The notes under the pieces: generated by a model
The model's database searches: none
Told to the model about the DNA's origin: nothing
Seen by the model: only the letters and a program-made list of their open reading frames with translations
NCBI GenBank assembly: GCA_005881495.1
Contig: VBHI01000208.1
Coordinates: 1-31,214 of the forward strand
DNA: 31,214 nucleotides
Reading direction: 5' to 3'
DNA from: Chloroflexota bacterium
Lineage (GTDB): Bacteria; Chloroflexota; Ktedonobacteria; Ktedonobacterales; Ktedonobacteraceae
Shown here: positions 1 to 7,143 of the stretch, one piece after another
Numbering within the stretch: position 1 is the stretch's first letter
Layout: each line of letters starts with the position of its first letter
Translations under genes and position numbers: made by a program

Positions 1-1
1 T

Positions 2-55
2 TCAGGGACGGTCTCCGATGGGAGTCCGGTCGAACTGAGAAGCCCCCAGCTGTAG
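2..55 (+). CDS. C-terminal tail of a TnpB-like protein (partial)
   Basis: An open frame enters from the left edge and stops at TAG 53-55, giving 17 residues that end in SPVELRSPQL. The stop lies inside a hairpin that looks like an IS200/IS605 right end, and tnpB genes commonly terminate in just that place. TnpB is the RNA-guided nuclease of these elements. No catalytic residue lies in this fragment, so the call rests on position relative to the hairpin and on the general look of the tail. It could be the end of an unrelated gene. Confidence 0.4.
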   Translation, partial: SGTVSDGSPVELRSPQL

Positions 56-72
56 CTGTGGGGAGTTGTCAC
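41..72 (+). mobile_element. Right end of an IS200/IS605-family element
   Basis: A subterminal hairpin is seen: CCC at 43-45 pairs with GGG at 60-62, one C/T mismatch follows, then CAGC 47-50 pairs with GCTG 55-58 around loop TGTA. It is followed by GTTGTCAC (65-72). A C-rich/G-rich imperfect hairpin just inside such a terminus is characteristic of IS605-type right ends, where it is bound by TnpA and also forms the 3' end of the TnpB guide RNA. The exact cleavage site cannot be fixed without an empty-site comparison. The rest of the element lies outside the window. Confidence 0.5.
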
Positions 73-149
73 TGTAACACTTTTCCGTATATGTCAGTAG
101 AAGAACATCAGCAAAGACCGACCGTAACTGACCAGGAGGAAAACACGAC

Positions 150-659
150 ATGATGTACCTCAGACGCATGTTTCCCGTTACCATAATCCTTTTGTTAGCG
201 ATGGCTGTTGCAGCCTGCAGCAGTTCACCCAGTTCCAGCAGTGGTGGCTACGGGAGTAGTAGTACCCCGGCGCCGACTACCGCAACGACCCCAACTCCCA
301 GCAGTTCTAATGCCCTTGTCCAAACGGCGACTGCAACCGTCAAGGGCCAGTCGAAAACGATCCTGACCAATGACCAGGGCAAGACACTGTATTACTTTAC
401 ACCCGACACAGCTACCACTTCCGCCTGCACTAGCTCCTGCGCGAAAGCCTGGCCACCGCTGCTGGCAACCGGCTCAGGCGCACCGACCAGTGCTACCTCG
501 CTCCCAGGTAAACTGACGGCAGTAACGACGGCCAATGGAAATCAGTGCTCGTACAACGGACATCTCTTGTACATCTTTTCAGGTGATACTGCCGCCGGCC
601 AGACGAGAGGCGAAGGCTTGCTCGGCAAGTGGTTCGTTGCCACGCCCAGCCTGACGTAG
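150..659 (+). CDS. Secreted lipoprotein with Lipoprotein_15-type repeats (COG4315-like)
   Basis: This is a 169-residue protein. Residues 1-23 form a lipoprotein signal peptide: MMYLRRM, a hydrophobic stretch, then AVAAC as lipobox with Cys 23. A Ser/Pro/Thr-rich linker follows to about residue 55. The globular part has two copies of the short motif of the 'secreted repeat of unknown function' family: GKTLYYFTPD with CAKAWPPL after it, and GHLLYIFSGD near the C terminus with GEGLLGKWFV. The start has a good AGGAGGA Shine-Dalgarno at 134-140. A second ATG at 153 is possible. The family has no established biochemical role. The product should be anchored on the outside of the cytoplasmic membrane. 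Confidence 0.85.
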   Translation: MMYLRRMFPVTIILLLAMAVAACSSSPSSSSGGYGSSSTPAPTTATTPTPSSSNALVQTATATVKGQSKTILTNDQGKTLYYFTPDTATTSACTSSCAKAWPPLLATGSGAPTSATSLPGKLTAVTTANGNQCSYNGHLLYIFSGDTAAGQTRGEGLLGKWFVATPSLT

Positions 660-885
660 GACGCATCGCAGCTTTTCTCTAGCTTCTTCTCTTGATTCAA
701 GCAGGCGTATGGAATGAGTTTTTGAAAGGTTAATCTGGTCTGGTGTACACCGTACATGCCAAAACTGGAGAAATTTTTCGAAGTTCATGACATACGCCTG
801 GCTTAATGCTCCATGCAGAAGACTTTCTGGGATTACTATGCGCCCTTCGCGCGAGAAGCCGAACGCAGACGCGAGCGCGTCGAGG

Positions 886-1575
886 TTAGGTGGCCGAGTG
901 CCACTGATCAGCTTTTGGATCCCAGAATGGCCCTTCCAAACCAACCCGTGCAAAAATCTCTACCATCTCGTCTGGACCAGGCCGACGCGACTCAACGGTC
1001 AAGCGATTCTCATACCAGGTCATCGCGAGATACCACAGTTGGTTGAGATTGATACTAGGCCGCTTGGGAAGCCCTCGAGCCTCACACCATTGAGTCACTG
1101 TCTCTTCCGACCGGAAGAGCAGCATGGTCGCTCAGGTGTAAAGGATGTCATCCCACCAATGTGCCGCTGGCACCGCAAAATGGATGACGCATGACTGAGG
1201 GACGGGCTGCCCATTCCGCACTTCCAGCATCATAGGCTCACTGCTGTATCCGTCCGATGCTTCAATTCTGGCGTCTGCCTGGAGAGCTGCCGCAATCCCC
1301 AAGGCATCCCAGGCACAGTTTGCGTAATAGACGTTGTCTTGCACTTTCACGCGAAAGGATGTCTCAACGCCGGAAAAGGGTGGGGCCATCCGAATCCGTG
1401 ACGGGTTGCCTGGCTCTGGAACCAGAAGACGCTTCTTGTGAAGTCGCTCCAAGGCGGCTTCGACTTCTTCAGGAGACGTGCTCAGTGCCTCCGCCACATC
1501 GGCTGATGTGGGAGCCTGTGTTGTCCGTGCAATGGTCTCATAGATGTTCAATTTCACAGCTGTGTCGAAGTCCAT
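886..1575 (-). CDS. merB: MerB-like organomercurial lyase, candidate selenoprotein (in-frame TGA at catalytic Cys position)
   Basis: A single frame of 229 codons is interrupted only by TGA at 1132-1134 (codon 148). The N-terminal part has a helical winged-helix-like domain (residues 1-60) and the MerB core YANCAWDAL, giving Cys 87 and Asp 90, which match the catalytic Cys96/Asp99 pair of MerB. The second MerB cysteine (Cys159) lies 63 residues after Cys96. Here the TGA lies 61 residues after Cys 87, between DDILYT and ATMLLFRSEE, and the family sequence continues undisturbed through TVTQWCEARG to the family-like ending RVGLEGPFW. MerB cleaves carbon-mercury bonds by protonolysis. The start at 1575 is chosen over 1614 because GAGAGAGGAG lies just upstream of it. 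The alternative reading is a single nonsense mutation (TGC or TGT to TGA) in a pseudogene. Confidence 0.75.
1098..1134 (-). promoter_or_regulatory. Candidate bacterial SECIS element after the in-frame TGA
   Basis: Directly 3' of the TGA (1134-1132) the minus strand folds into a hairpin. CTCTTCC (1119-1113) pairs perfectly with GGAAGAG (1108-1102) around the loop GGTC (1112-1109). The stem continues past a bulged A (1101) with CTG (1122-1120) pairing CAG (1100-1098). The loop G is the 20th nucleotide after the TGA, inside the range described for bacterial SECIS elements. As recalled, the E. coli fdhF SECIS loop also contains GGUC at almost the same distance. The arms encode the conserved LFRSEE motif, so a chance hairpin is possible. 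Confidence 0.55.
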
Positions 1576-1659
1576 ATGCTCTCCTCTCTCACGCGAGGTG
1601 CTGTGTTGGGCCACCTATCTATAAGTAGACGGACATTGGTCCTCCTCATCCTAGGTTTT

Positions 1660-1672
1660 CGACGGACCGTCG
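1660..1672. promoter_or_regulatory. Palindrome upstream of the merB-like gene, possible operator
   Basis: CGACGG-A-CCGTCG is a perfect 13-base palindrome lying 85 bases upstream of the chosen merB start, in the divergent gap to the truncated GNAT gene. Its left half GACGGAC recurs as a direct repeat at 1628-1634. No regulator gene is adjacent, so an operator role is inference. Confidence 0.3.
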
Positions 1673-1746
1673 TCCAACATTTACACTATATGCTATACTA
1701 ACTTGTACAAGCAAACTCCTCGTGAATAAAAAATGAGCAAACACTA

Positions 1747-2082
1747 ATGCGCCATATAACGATCAGGCCGTACCAGCCTGCAAAAGACGAGCAGGCAGTT
1801 TTTGCTCTTTGGAACTCTCTGCTTGGCGATACCTGGCCTTTATCCTTTCATACATTTCACAACATCACGCTTGACTCCATTGCTTACCAAGAAGGTGATC
1901 ATCTTATCGCTGAAGATGGGCACACTATTCTTGGTTTTCTAGCAACGCAAACGAAGCCAAAGAAGCACCAGGCACAACCACGCGGAGAAATCATGCTGCT
2001 CCTGTTGCATTTCTTGTGCTTTTTCTGTATTCTTTCCAAATGGACAGGTTCAAGCCATAGCAGAAAGCGAGAGATAGCATGA
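1747..2082 (+). pseudogene. Truncated GNAT-family acetyltransferase
   Basis: This is a 111-codon frame. Residues 1-80 look like the N-terminal half of a GNAT N-acetyltransferase: ITIRPYQPAKDEQAVFALW, then GDHLIAEDGHTILGFLATQ and RGEIMLLLL, where beta-4 would lead into the acetyl-CoA-binding loop. The pyrophosphate-binding motif (Q/RxxGxG/A) that should follow is absent. After EIMLLLL the frame becomes a short hydrophobic and then basic tail with no GNAT character, and no other frame restores the motif. It therefore appears to be a remnant joined to unrelated sequence. No clear Shine-Dalgarno precedes the ATG. It overlaps the next gene by ATGA. Confidence 0.6.
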
Positions 2083-2447
2083 AAAAATATGAAGACCGCA
2101 GCGACGGTGGAATATGTATTTCCGACAACCAGGCACAGATCCATCTGGCTCCCAATGAAGCCTACGCCTTATGGCAGTGGCTGTCTGCTCGTAAGGACGC
2201 CTTCCAGGCACACTCTAGTGAAAAGCAGCTGGAGCTGGAAATTCTTCTTTACGAAGAAGACCTGAGCCACTTAGACGAATTGAAAGCTGCCCTCCCTGAC
2301 CTACACGAACGTGAGCCTATTGTCAAGGTACTCGACACACGATTGGAGACTGTTTCTGAGCGGGCATTGCAGTTGCTCAAAGACTACCAGATCGAATATC
2401 ATATTCATCCTATGCTTGAAGACGACGATATTTATGCTCAAGGGTAG
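2079..2447 (+). CDS. Small hypothetical protein, helical and acidic
   Basis: This is a 122-residue soluble protein that I do not recognise. The N terminus (SDGGICISDNQAQIHLAPNEA) looks like a short beta segment, followed by amphipathic helices (AYALWQWLSARKDAFQAH, KQLELEILLYEEDLSHLDEL) and a very acidic C terminus ending EDDDIYAQG. The start overlaps the stop of the truncated GNAT frame (ATGA at 2079-2082), which suggests translational coupling to whatever gene once stood there. There is no signal peptide or membrane segment. Function unknown. Confidence 0.6.
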   Translation: MKKYEDRSDGGICISDNQAQIHLAPNEAYALWQWLSARKDAFQAHSSEKQLELEILLYEEDLSHLDELKAALPDLHEREPIVKVLDTRLETVSERALQLLKDYQIEYHIHPMLEDDDIYAQG

Positions 2448-2551
2448 GTAAAGGCAGAAAGTGAGACCGAGTCGATGAGGGACAGTTCGCCCTTGTTCCA
2501 AACCTCCTCAATCCAGCGCCGGGCAAGAGCCTTGTTTGTTTCTGTTGACAT
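2438..2551 (-). pseudogene. N-terminal remnant of a SnoaL-like (ester cyclase) protein
   Basis: On the minus strand an ATG at 2551, with AAAGGA about 10 bases upstream, opens a 37-codon frame starting MSTETNKALARRWIEEVWNK, then GELSLIDSV. This is a very close match to the usual first 30 residues of SnoaL-like polyketide-cyclase-fold proteins. The frame then runs through a few unrelated residues into a TGA within the end of the neighbouring gene. The remaining ~100 residues of the fold, including the active-site cone, are missing. It lies 14 bases after the hydrolase-like gene on the same strand. Confidence 0.6.
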
Positions 2552-2565
2552 AGAAGAGGTTCCTT

Positions 2566-3531
2566 TTATGGCATATTACGAGCAATAATTGCTTTCAAAT
2601 CATTCCAGTGCTGTGTAGGGTTATCAGAATCCATGGTATCATAGTAACTGTACCAGAGGATAATTCTCGGATGTGAATGTGCCAGTGTTTGGGAAAGCAT
2701 CGACTGCATTTGGCTAGCAGTAGGATAGGGTGCACCGGATATATCATAATTACTATAACTAAATGCTTGCAAAACGATCGCACCATCCTCTCCATGTGCA
2801 TCGGCGTATGCTTGTATGCCACCTGCAACCGCAGCTGTCTGATCAATGGTGGGATAATAGGAATCATGTTCATGTCCGACTGGGTAAAAATCACTGCCTA
2901 TTACTTCTGCGGTATCAGAAAAAGGACTGTTTCCATGCCATGCAGCTATGGTATGCCCTCCAGTGTCGATAAAGAGTCGGGGATGGGTGGGATCCAGTTG
3001 GTGTACCACATCAGCAAGCGCCCTTTTCATCGCGCCATGATCACTGGGGTCTACTTCATCCCCAATATAATAGCCCCACACCGCTGGATGATTTTTGACT
3101 ACGTTCACCACATACCGGATAAAACCATGGTTGTCGGTACAATCGCATGTTTGCGCTAAAGCAGGAAACTGTGAGGTTACATCTGTACCATCATAAAAGG
3201 CAGGATTACTCAGCGCCACAATCACTTTCATGCCTACTGATTGTGCGCGATCAAGATAGGCTTTTTGAAAACTTGCATCCCCATACAACTCATCATAATT
3301 AATCACCAATTTGAACCCTGCCGCGGCCATATCGTTTAGATGGGAAAGACACATGGCTGCATCCTTTGGACTACAACTTTCATAAAGGCCATATCCATCA
3401 AATAGTGTGGAGGATGCTGCATCCTGAGGTAAACTGGTTTGAGTTTGTGCAGTACATGCAGATAATGGAAGAGCAAGCAGAAGCATTGCCCGGAAAAGCA
3501 ATCCAAGCGCAGATCCATATGTAAACTTCAT
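2566..3531 (-). CDS. Secreted lipoprotein with glycoside-hydrolase-like TIM barrel
   Basis: This is a 321-residue protein. Residues 1-26 form a lipoprotein signal peptide (hydrophobic MLLLALPLSAC; Cys 26). The rest reads like a (beta/alpha)8 hydrolase of the GH5/GH42-like superfamily: GYGLYESC at strand 1, LVINYDELYG, VIVALSNPAFYDG, then a helix and NHPAVWGYYIGDEVDPSD, where Glu in IGDE is the likely acid/base residue at the end of strand 4. Later strands are PRLFIDTGG, VIGSDFYPVGHE, IVLQAFSY and IILWYSYYD. The substrate cannot be told. The start at 3531 has only a weak ribosome-binding site. The upstream region 3532-3737 holds AT-rich repeats of TTTGTAAAA but no convincing promoter. Confidence 0.75.
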   Translation of the reverse strand: MKFTYGSALGLLFRAMLLLALPLSACTAQTQTSLPQDAASSTLFDGYGLYESCSPKDAAMCLSHLNDMAAAGFKLVINYDELYGDASFQKAYLDRAQSVGMKVIVALSNPAFYDGTDVTSQFPALAQTCDCTDNHGFIRYVVNVVKNHPAVWGYYIGDEVDPSDHGAMKRALADVVHQLDPTHPRLFIDTGGHTIAAWHGNSPFSDTAEVIGSDFYPVGHEHDSYYPTIDQTAAVAGGIQAYADAHGEDGAIVLQAFSYSNYDISGAPYPTASQMQSMLSQTLAHSHPRIILWYSYYDTMDSDNPTQHWNDLKAIIARNMP

Positions 3532-3737
3532 AGATGGTATGCCCCCGCTATATTAAGAGCGCGTCAATGAGCCGTGCGGCTACTTGACACATCGCGTGTT
3601 TCCAGCATCAATACCTACTTTATCCTATGAGTTCCAGAAAACTTACAGGATTTTGTAAAAAGTTTGTAAAATCTTAAGATATCGGGCCCTAAATTCGAGG
3701 CAAGATCAGAATTTGTGCGTCCCCAACATTCCAGTAA

Positions 3738-5330
3738 TTAACCGTGTGCCATTTGAGGTGTTTGGTTACTTCTTGGCCAATCACTGAGCAGCGCTTTGGC
3801 TGCATTATGCCCGGGTGCTCCCATGACACCACCGCCCGGGTGAACTGCAGAGCCGCACAGGTATAAGCCCTCGACCGGCGTGCGATAACGGGCGCACTCA
3901 TGCGTGGGCCGCAGCGAAAACAGCTGATCTGGTGTGATCTCACCGTGGAAAATGTTCCCGTTGGGCATACCGTATCGCTGCTCAATGTCCAGGGGGCTGA
4001 GTACCTGCCGGTGCAAGATAGCATCGGCGAAATTGGGGGCGAACTCGGTCATGGCCGCAATGATGTTGTCTGCCATCTCATTTTTCACGTCATCAGACCA
4101 TTCGCGTCCTTTCAGGTGATAGGGGGCATATTGGCAGAACATCGATATCGTATGGTAGCCGGCCGGGGCCACAGTTGGATCGGTAGCAGATTGCATGTAT
4201 GCCTCGATATAAGGCTTTTTCGAGAGTTCACCGCGTGCGGCGTCTTCGAAGGCTTCCTGCACCCAATCAGTTGTCGGGCTGATATCACAAGAACCTGCGT
4301 GCTGTAGTCCAGGTGCTGTGCCCGGAAGACATTTGAAACTTGGCAGTTCCTTCAGGGCAATATTCAGTTTGATCACTGCGCTATCTGTCTTGAAATGAGA
4401 GATGCGCTTGAGGAAGCCTTTATCAAGTTCTGCATCCACACAGAATTGCAGGAACGTGCGCTTTGCTTCCGCGTTGGAAAGAACAGCCTTTGCCCGTAAC
4501 TCTTCGCCGTTCTCCAGGCGCACACCTTCGGCGCGCCCGTTATGGATCAGTATTTTCTCGACAGGTGCGTTGATGCGGATAACTGCCCCATGGGCCTCTG
4601 CAGAAGCCGCCAGGGCAAAACTGATACGTCCCATGCCACCACGTACGTACCCCCACATCCCGTGTTCACCATTGACCTCGCCAAACATATGGTGGAACAT
4701 AACGTAAATTGAACCAGGCGTTTTAGGGCCGATGAACGAACCGATGACGCCTTGTCCTGCAAACGCTGCACGCAAATAGTCAGACTCAAAATAATCTGCG
4801 AGCATATCGTAAAGGTTGCCGAACATGAGATAGCGATAGATCTCTTCGTCTTCACCCCGGAAACGAGCGGCAAGGTCGGCCACCGAGGGCGGCTCTTCGA
4901 GCAAAATAGGGTTGAGAATCTCCGAGGCACGATCGAAAAAGCGGAGGAAATTGGGATATGCCTCGGCGTCATGCGGTGAGAGGCGGCGAATGTTCTCGAC
5001 GGTTTTTTCCTTGCTGGCACGAAAAAAGAGGTAATTGTTATCTGGGTAGGGTACAAACATCTGTGGATCTTTGACGTAGGCATCAAAACCGTAGCGGTGA
5101 AGCTCAAGATCGCGGATAATTTCTGGGCGCAGCAGGCTCACAACATACGCGCAGGGCGACATCGTGAAGCCAGGAAACGGTTCTTCGAGCGTACAGGCGC
5201 CGCCCACACGGTCTCTTTTCTCCACGACGACCACTTTTTTTCCTGCACGAGCCAGGTAGCCTGCAGCGACAAGCCCATTATGTCCAGCGCCAATGATAAT
5301 TGCATCGAACTGCCCAGTTTGATTTGCCAT
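3738..5330 (-). CDS. Phytoene-desaturase-like FAD-dependent oxidoreductase (COG1233, PYROXD2-like)
   Basis: This is a 530-residue flavoprotein. An N-terminal dinucleotide-binding motif IIIGAGHNGLVAAGYLARAG is followed by VVVEKRDRVGGACTLE, typical of the CrtI/amine-oxidase clan. The middle has GGMGRISFALAASAEAHGA and VEKILIHNGRAEGVRLENG, and the C terminus has the FAD-closing motif GLYLCGSAVHPGGGVMGAPG. Family members oxidise or isomerise polyenes or act on unknown substrates; this branch is closer to the PYROXD2-like proteins than to true carotenoid desaturases, and no carotenoid genes are nearby. I prefer the ATG at 5330 (MANQTGQFDAIIIG) over the longer frame from 5441, since the extra 37 residues are not family-like and AGGAGG lies 12 bases upstream of 5330. 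Confidence 0.85.
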   Translation of the reverse strand: MANQTGQFDAIIIGAGHNGLVAAGYLARAGKKVVVVEKRDRVGGACTLEEPFPGFTMSPCAYVVSLLRPEIIRDLELHRYGFDAYVKDPQMFVPYPDNNYLFFRASKEKTVENIRRLSPHDAEAYPNFLRFFDRASEILNPILLEEPPSVADLAARFRGEDEEIYRYLMFGNLYDMLADYFESDYLRAAFAGQGVIGSFIGPKTPGSIYVMFHHMFGEVNGEHGMWGYVRGGMGRISFALAASAEAHGAVIRINAPVEKILIHNGRAEGVRLENGEELRAKAVLSNAEAKRTFLQFCVDAELDKGFLKRISHFKTDSAVIKLNIALKELPSFKCLPGTAPGLQHAGSCDISPTTDWVQEAFEDAARGELSKKPYIEAYMQSATDPTVAPAGYHTISMFCQYAPYHLKGREWSDDVKNEMADNIIAAMTEFAPNFADAILHRQVLSPLDIEQRYGMPNGNIFHGEITPDQLFSLRPTHECARYRTPVEGLYLCGSAVHPGGGVMGAPGHNAAKALLSDWPRSNQTPQMAHG

Positions 5331-5391
5331 GATGGATAGAAGCCCTCCTATGGAATGAAATGATGGTGGGGTTGCTGAAAATCTTGAATTT

Positions 5392-5400
5392 AGTATAACA
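5392..5400 (-). promoter_or_regulatory. Extended -10 promoter element for the desaturase-like gene
   Basis: On the minus strand TGTTATACT (extended -10, TGnTATAnT form) lies about 60 bases upstream of the chosen start at 5330. No good -35 hexamer is seen, as is usual for extended -10 promoters. The position also argues that the ATG at 5441, which lies upstream of this element, is not used. The rest of the 5331-5655 gap holds no recognisable gene. Confidence 0.4.
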
Positions 5401-5655
5401 TACCGTGCTGCTGACGATGAAACAAAGTGGAGATTTCGCAACGATAGGGGAGAAATACTACCTTGTTGAAGAGGAGCAGCATGGTATCTCTCAGACTCTT
5501 GATTTTCCCATGTGCCTACAGTCCCATCTTGTATCCTGGGCGGAATATTTTCGTTATCATTAAATAAGGAGTAAATTACATCATCGATCCGTGGTGCCTA
5601 TATGGACTACCAAAAAATACAAGAAGCGCCTTGCTCCTGAAAGACAGGTTCGGTC

Positions 5656-6969
5656 ATGGCCGACTTTATTGGTCAACGCCTGGGGAACTATCGCCTGTTG
5701 CATTTGCTGGGGCGAGGGGGATTCGCCCAGGTCTATCTCGGCGAGCACCTGCGACTGGGAACGCAGGCTGCCATCAAACTGCTCTCTACTCACCTGGCAG
5801 ATGTCGAAGTGGAGAAATTTCTGGCAGAGGCGCGCATCATTGCCCGCTTAGAGCATCCCCATATCATACGCATCCTAGATTTTGATCAAGCGCAGGATAT
5901 CCCTTTTCTCGTCATGAGTTATGCGCCTAACGGCACCTTGCGAGGACGCCATCCGAAGGGAACGCGCCTGCCGCTTGACATCATCCTCACCTACCTCAAG
6001 CAGGCTGCCTGCGCGCTCCAGTACGCGCATGATGGAAAGTTGGTTCACCGGGATATCAAGCCTGAGAACATGCTACTGGGCCGGCACGACGACATCCTGC
6101 TCAGCGACTTTGGCATCGCTGTAGTGGCTCACAGTTCTCGTTCGCTGAACACGCAAGAGATCATCGGCACGGTCTCCTATATGGCACCGGAGCAAATCCA
6201 GGGCAAGCCACGTCCGGCCAGCGACCAGTACGCAATGGGGGTGGTCCTCTACGAATGGCTCTGCGGCTCTCCTCCCTTCCATGGTACAGCAGCAGAGATC
6301 GCAACGCAGCACCTCCATGCTGCACTGCCTCCCTTGCGTGAGCAGGTCCCAAACATACCGCCCGCCATTGAAGCTGTTGTGCTCAAAGCGCTGGAGAAGG
6401 ACCCTCACCGTCGTTTTGCGAGTGTGCAGGAGTTGGCGACCGCCTTTGAACAGGCCTGCCAGGGCTTCCTGCCGGCGACCGGGACCGTGTTCCCGCACCC
6501 CACTGCCTTGGTATCTGCTGGGACGCAGACGCCCGGACAAGCTTCCTTCCATGCTTCCCTCACCCTGGCAGAAAGCAAACTTCAGCTGCCAAAACACAAC
6601 AAACGCGGGAAACGCGGCATCTCACGACGCGCGCTGCTGTTCGGCGCACTCGTTCTTGCCGGAACAGGGGGCGGGCTCGCGTTGTTGACGCATTCGCACA
6701 AACCAGCCATGGGAACGACCCTCGTCACCTATACAGGACATCTGAGTCAAGTGGCAACCGTGGCGTGGTCCCCGGATGGTACACGCCTCGCCTCGGCTTC
6801 AGCAGGCCTTGAGAAGACCGTCCAGATCTGGGATGTGACGAGTGGGGCGACTATCTACACCTATCGCAGTCATACGCTTGGGGTCAATGCCGTGGCCTGG
6901 TCTCCGGATGGGCAGTATATTGCTTCCGCAAGCCTCGATGGAACAGTTCGGGTATGGCAGGCCTCTTGA
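5656..6969 (+). CDS. Membrane-anchored Ser/Thr protein kinase with two WD40 repeats
   Basis: This is a 437-residue Hanks-type kinase. The kinase domain (about 11-265) has the glycine loop LGRGGFAQVYLGE, Lys 41 in AAIKLL, catalytic HRDIKPEN (Asp 133), SDFG (Asp 151), the activation-loop end GTVSYMAPEQ and EKDPHRRFAS. A Pro/Thr/basic linker leads to one membrane segment near 320-342 (RALLFGALVLAGTGGGLALL). After it come only two WD40 units, each with VAWSPDG and ending VQIWDV or VRVWQA. A full propeller needs about seven, so the sensor part is contracted or must complete a propeller by oligomerisation. The kinase faces the cytoplasm and the repeats are probably outside. It stands alone and divergent from the flavoprotein gene. 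Confidence 0.9.
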   Translation: MADFIGQRLGNYRLLHLLGRGGFAQVYLGEHLRLGTQAAIKLLSTHLADVEVEKFLAEARIIARLEHPHIIRILDFDQAQDIPFLVMSYAPNGTLRGRHPKGTRLPLDIILTYLKQAACALQYAHDGKLVHRDIKPENMLLGRHDDILLSDFGIAVVAHSSRSLNTQEIIGTVSYMAPEQIQGKPRPASDQYAMGVVLYEWLCGSPPFHGTAAEIATQHLHAALPPLREQVPNIPPAIEAVVLKALEKDPHRRFASVQELATAFEQACQGFLPATGTVFPHPTALVSAGTQTPGQASFHASLTLAESKLQLPKHNKRGKRGISRRALLFGALVLAGTGGGLALLTHSHKPAMGTTLVTYTGHLSQVATVAWSPDGTRLASASAGLEKTVQIWDVTSGATIYTYRSHTLGVNAVAWSPDGQYIASASLDGTVRVWQAS

Positions 6970-7143
6970 GGTGGCACGCTCCTGGGCATTTTCCGTACTT
7001 CTCTGCTGTTCTCCATACTGAGGATGATTTCAGCACCTCGTGAAGCGAAGCTTCGAAGATGTACAATGCGTTTGACGCGAACCCTCTACGTTTCATTCTT
7101 GTCGTGTTGATTGCGCAAAAGGCTCTCCCTCTAAAGGTTGCAA

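Noticed and set aside
579..953. 124-codon minus-strand frame downstream of the MerB-like gene
   Set aside because: It overlaps the conserved 3' end of that gene in another frame, has no ribosome site and reads like no protein family.
1123..1134. Reading the MerB-like gene as two separate genes, the second starting at ATG 1125
   Set aside because: No ribosome site precedes that ATG, neither half would hold the full active site, and both halves lie in one frame with only TGA between them.
2677..3159. 160-codon plus-strand frame opposite the hydrolase-like lipoprotein
   Set aside because: Antisense to a gene with signal peptide and barrel motifs; its composition (Cys, Ile, Met-rich) is typical of a shadow frame.
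3655..3690. AT-rich TTTGTAAAA repeats and ATCTTAAGAT palindrome taken as a terminator or origin box cluster
   Set aside because: The stems are short and purely AT-rich, without a T-tract in the right place, and there is no dnaA-box series.
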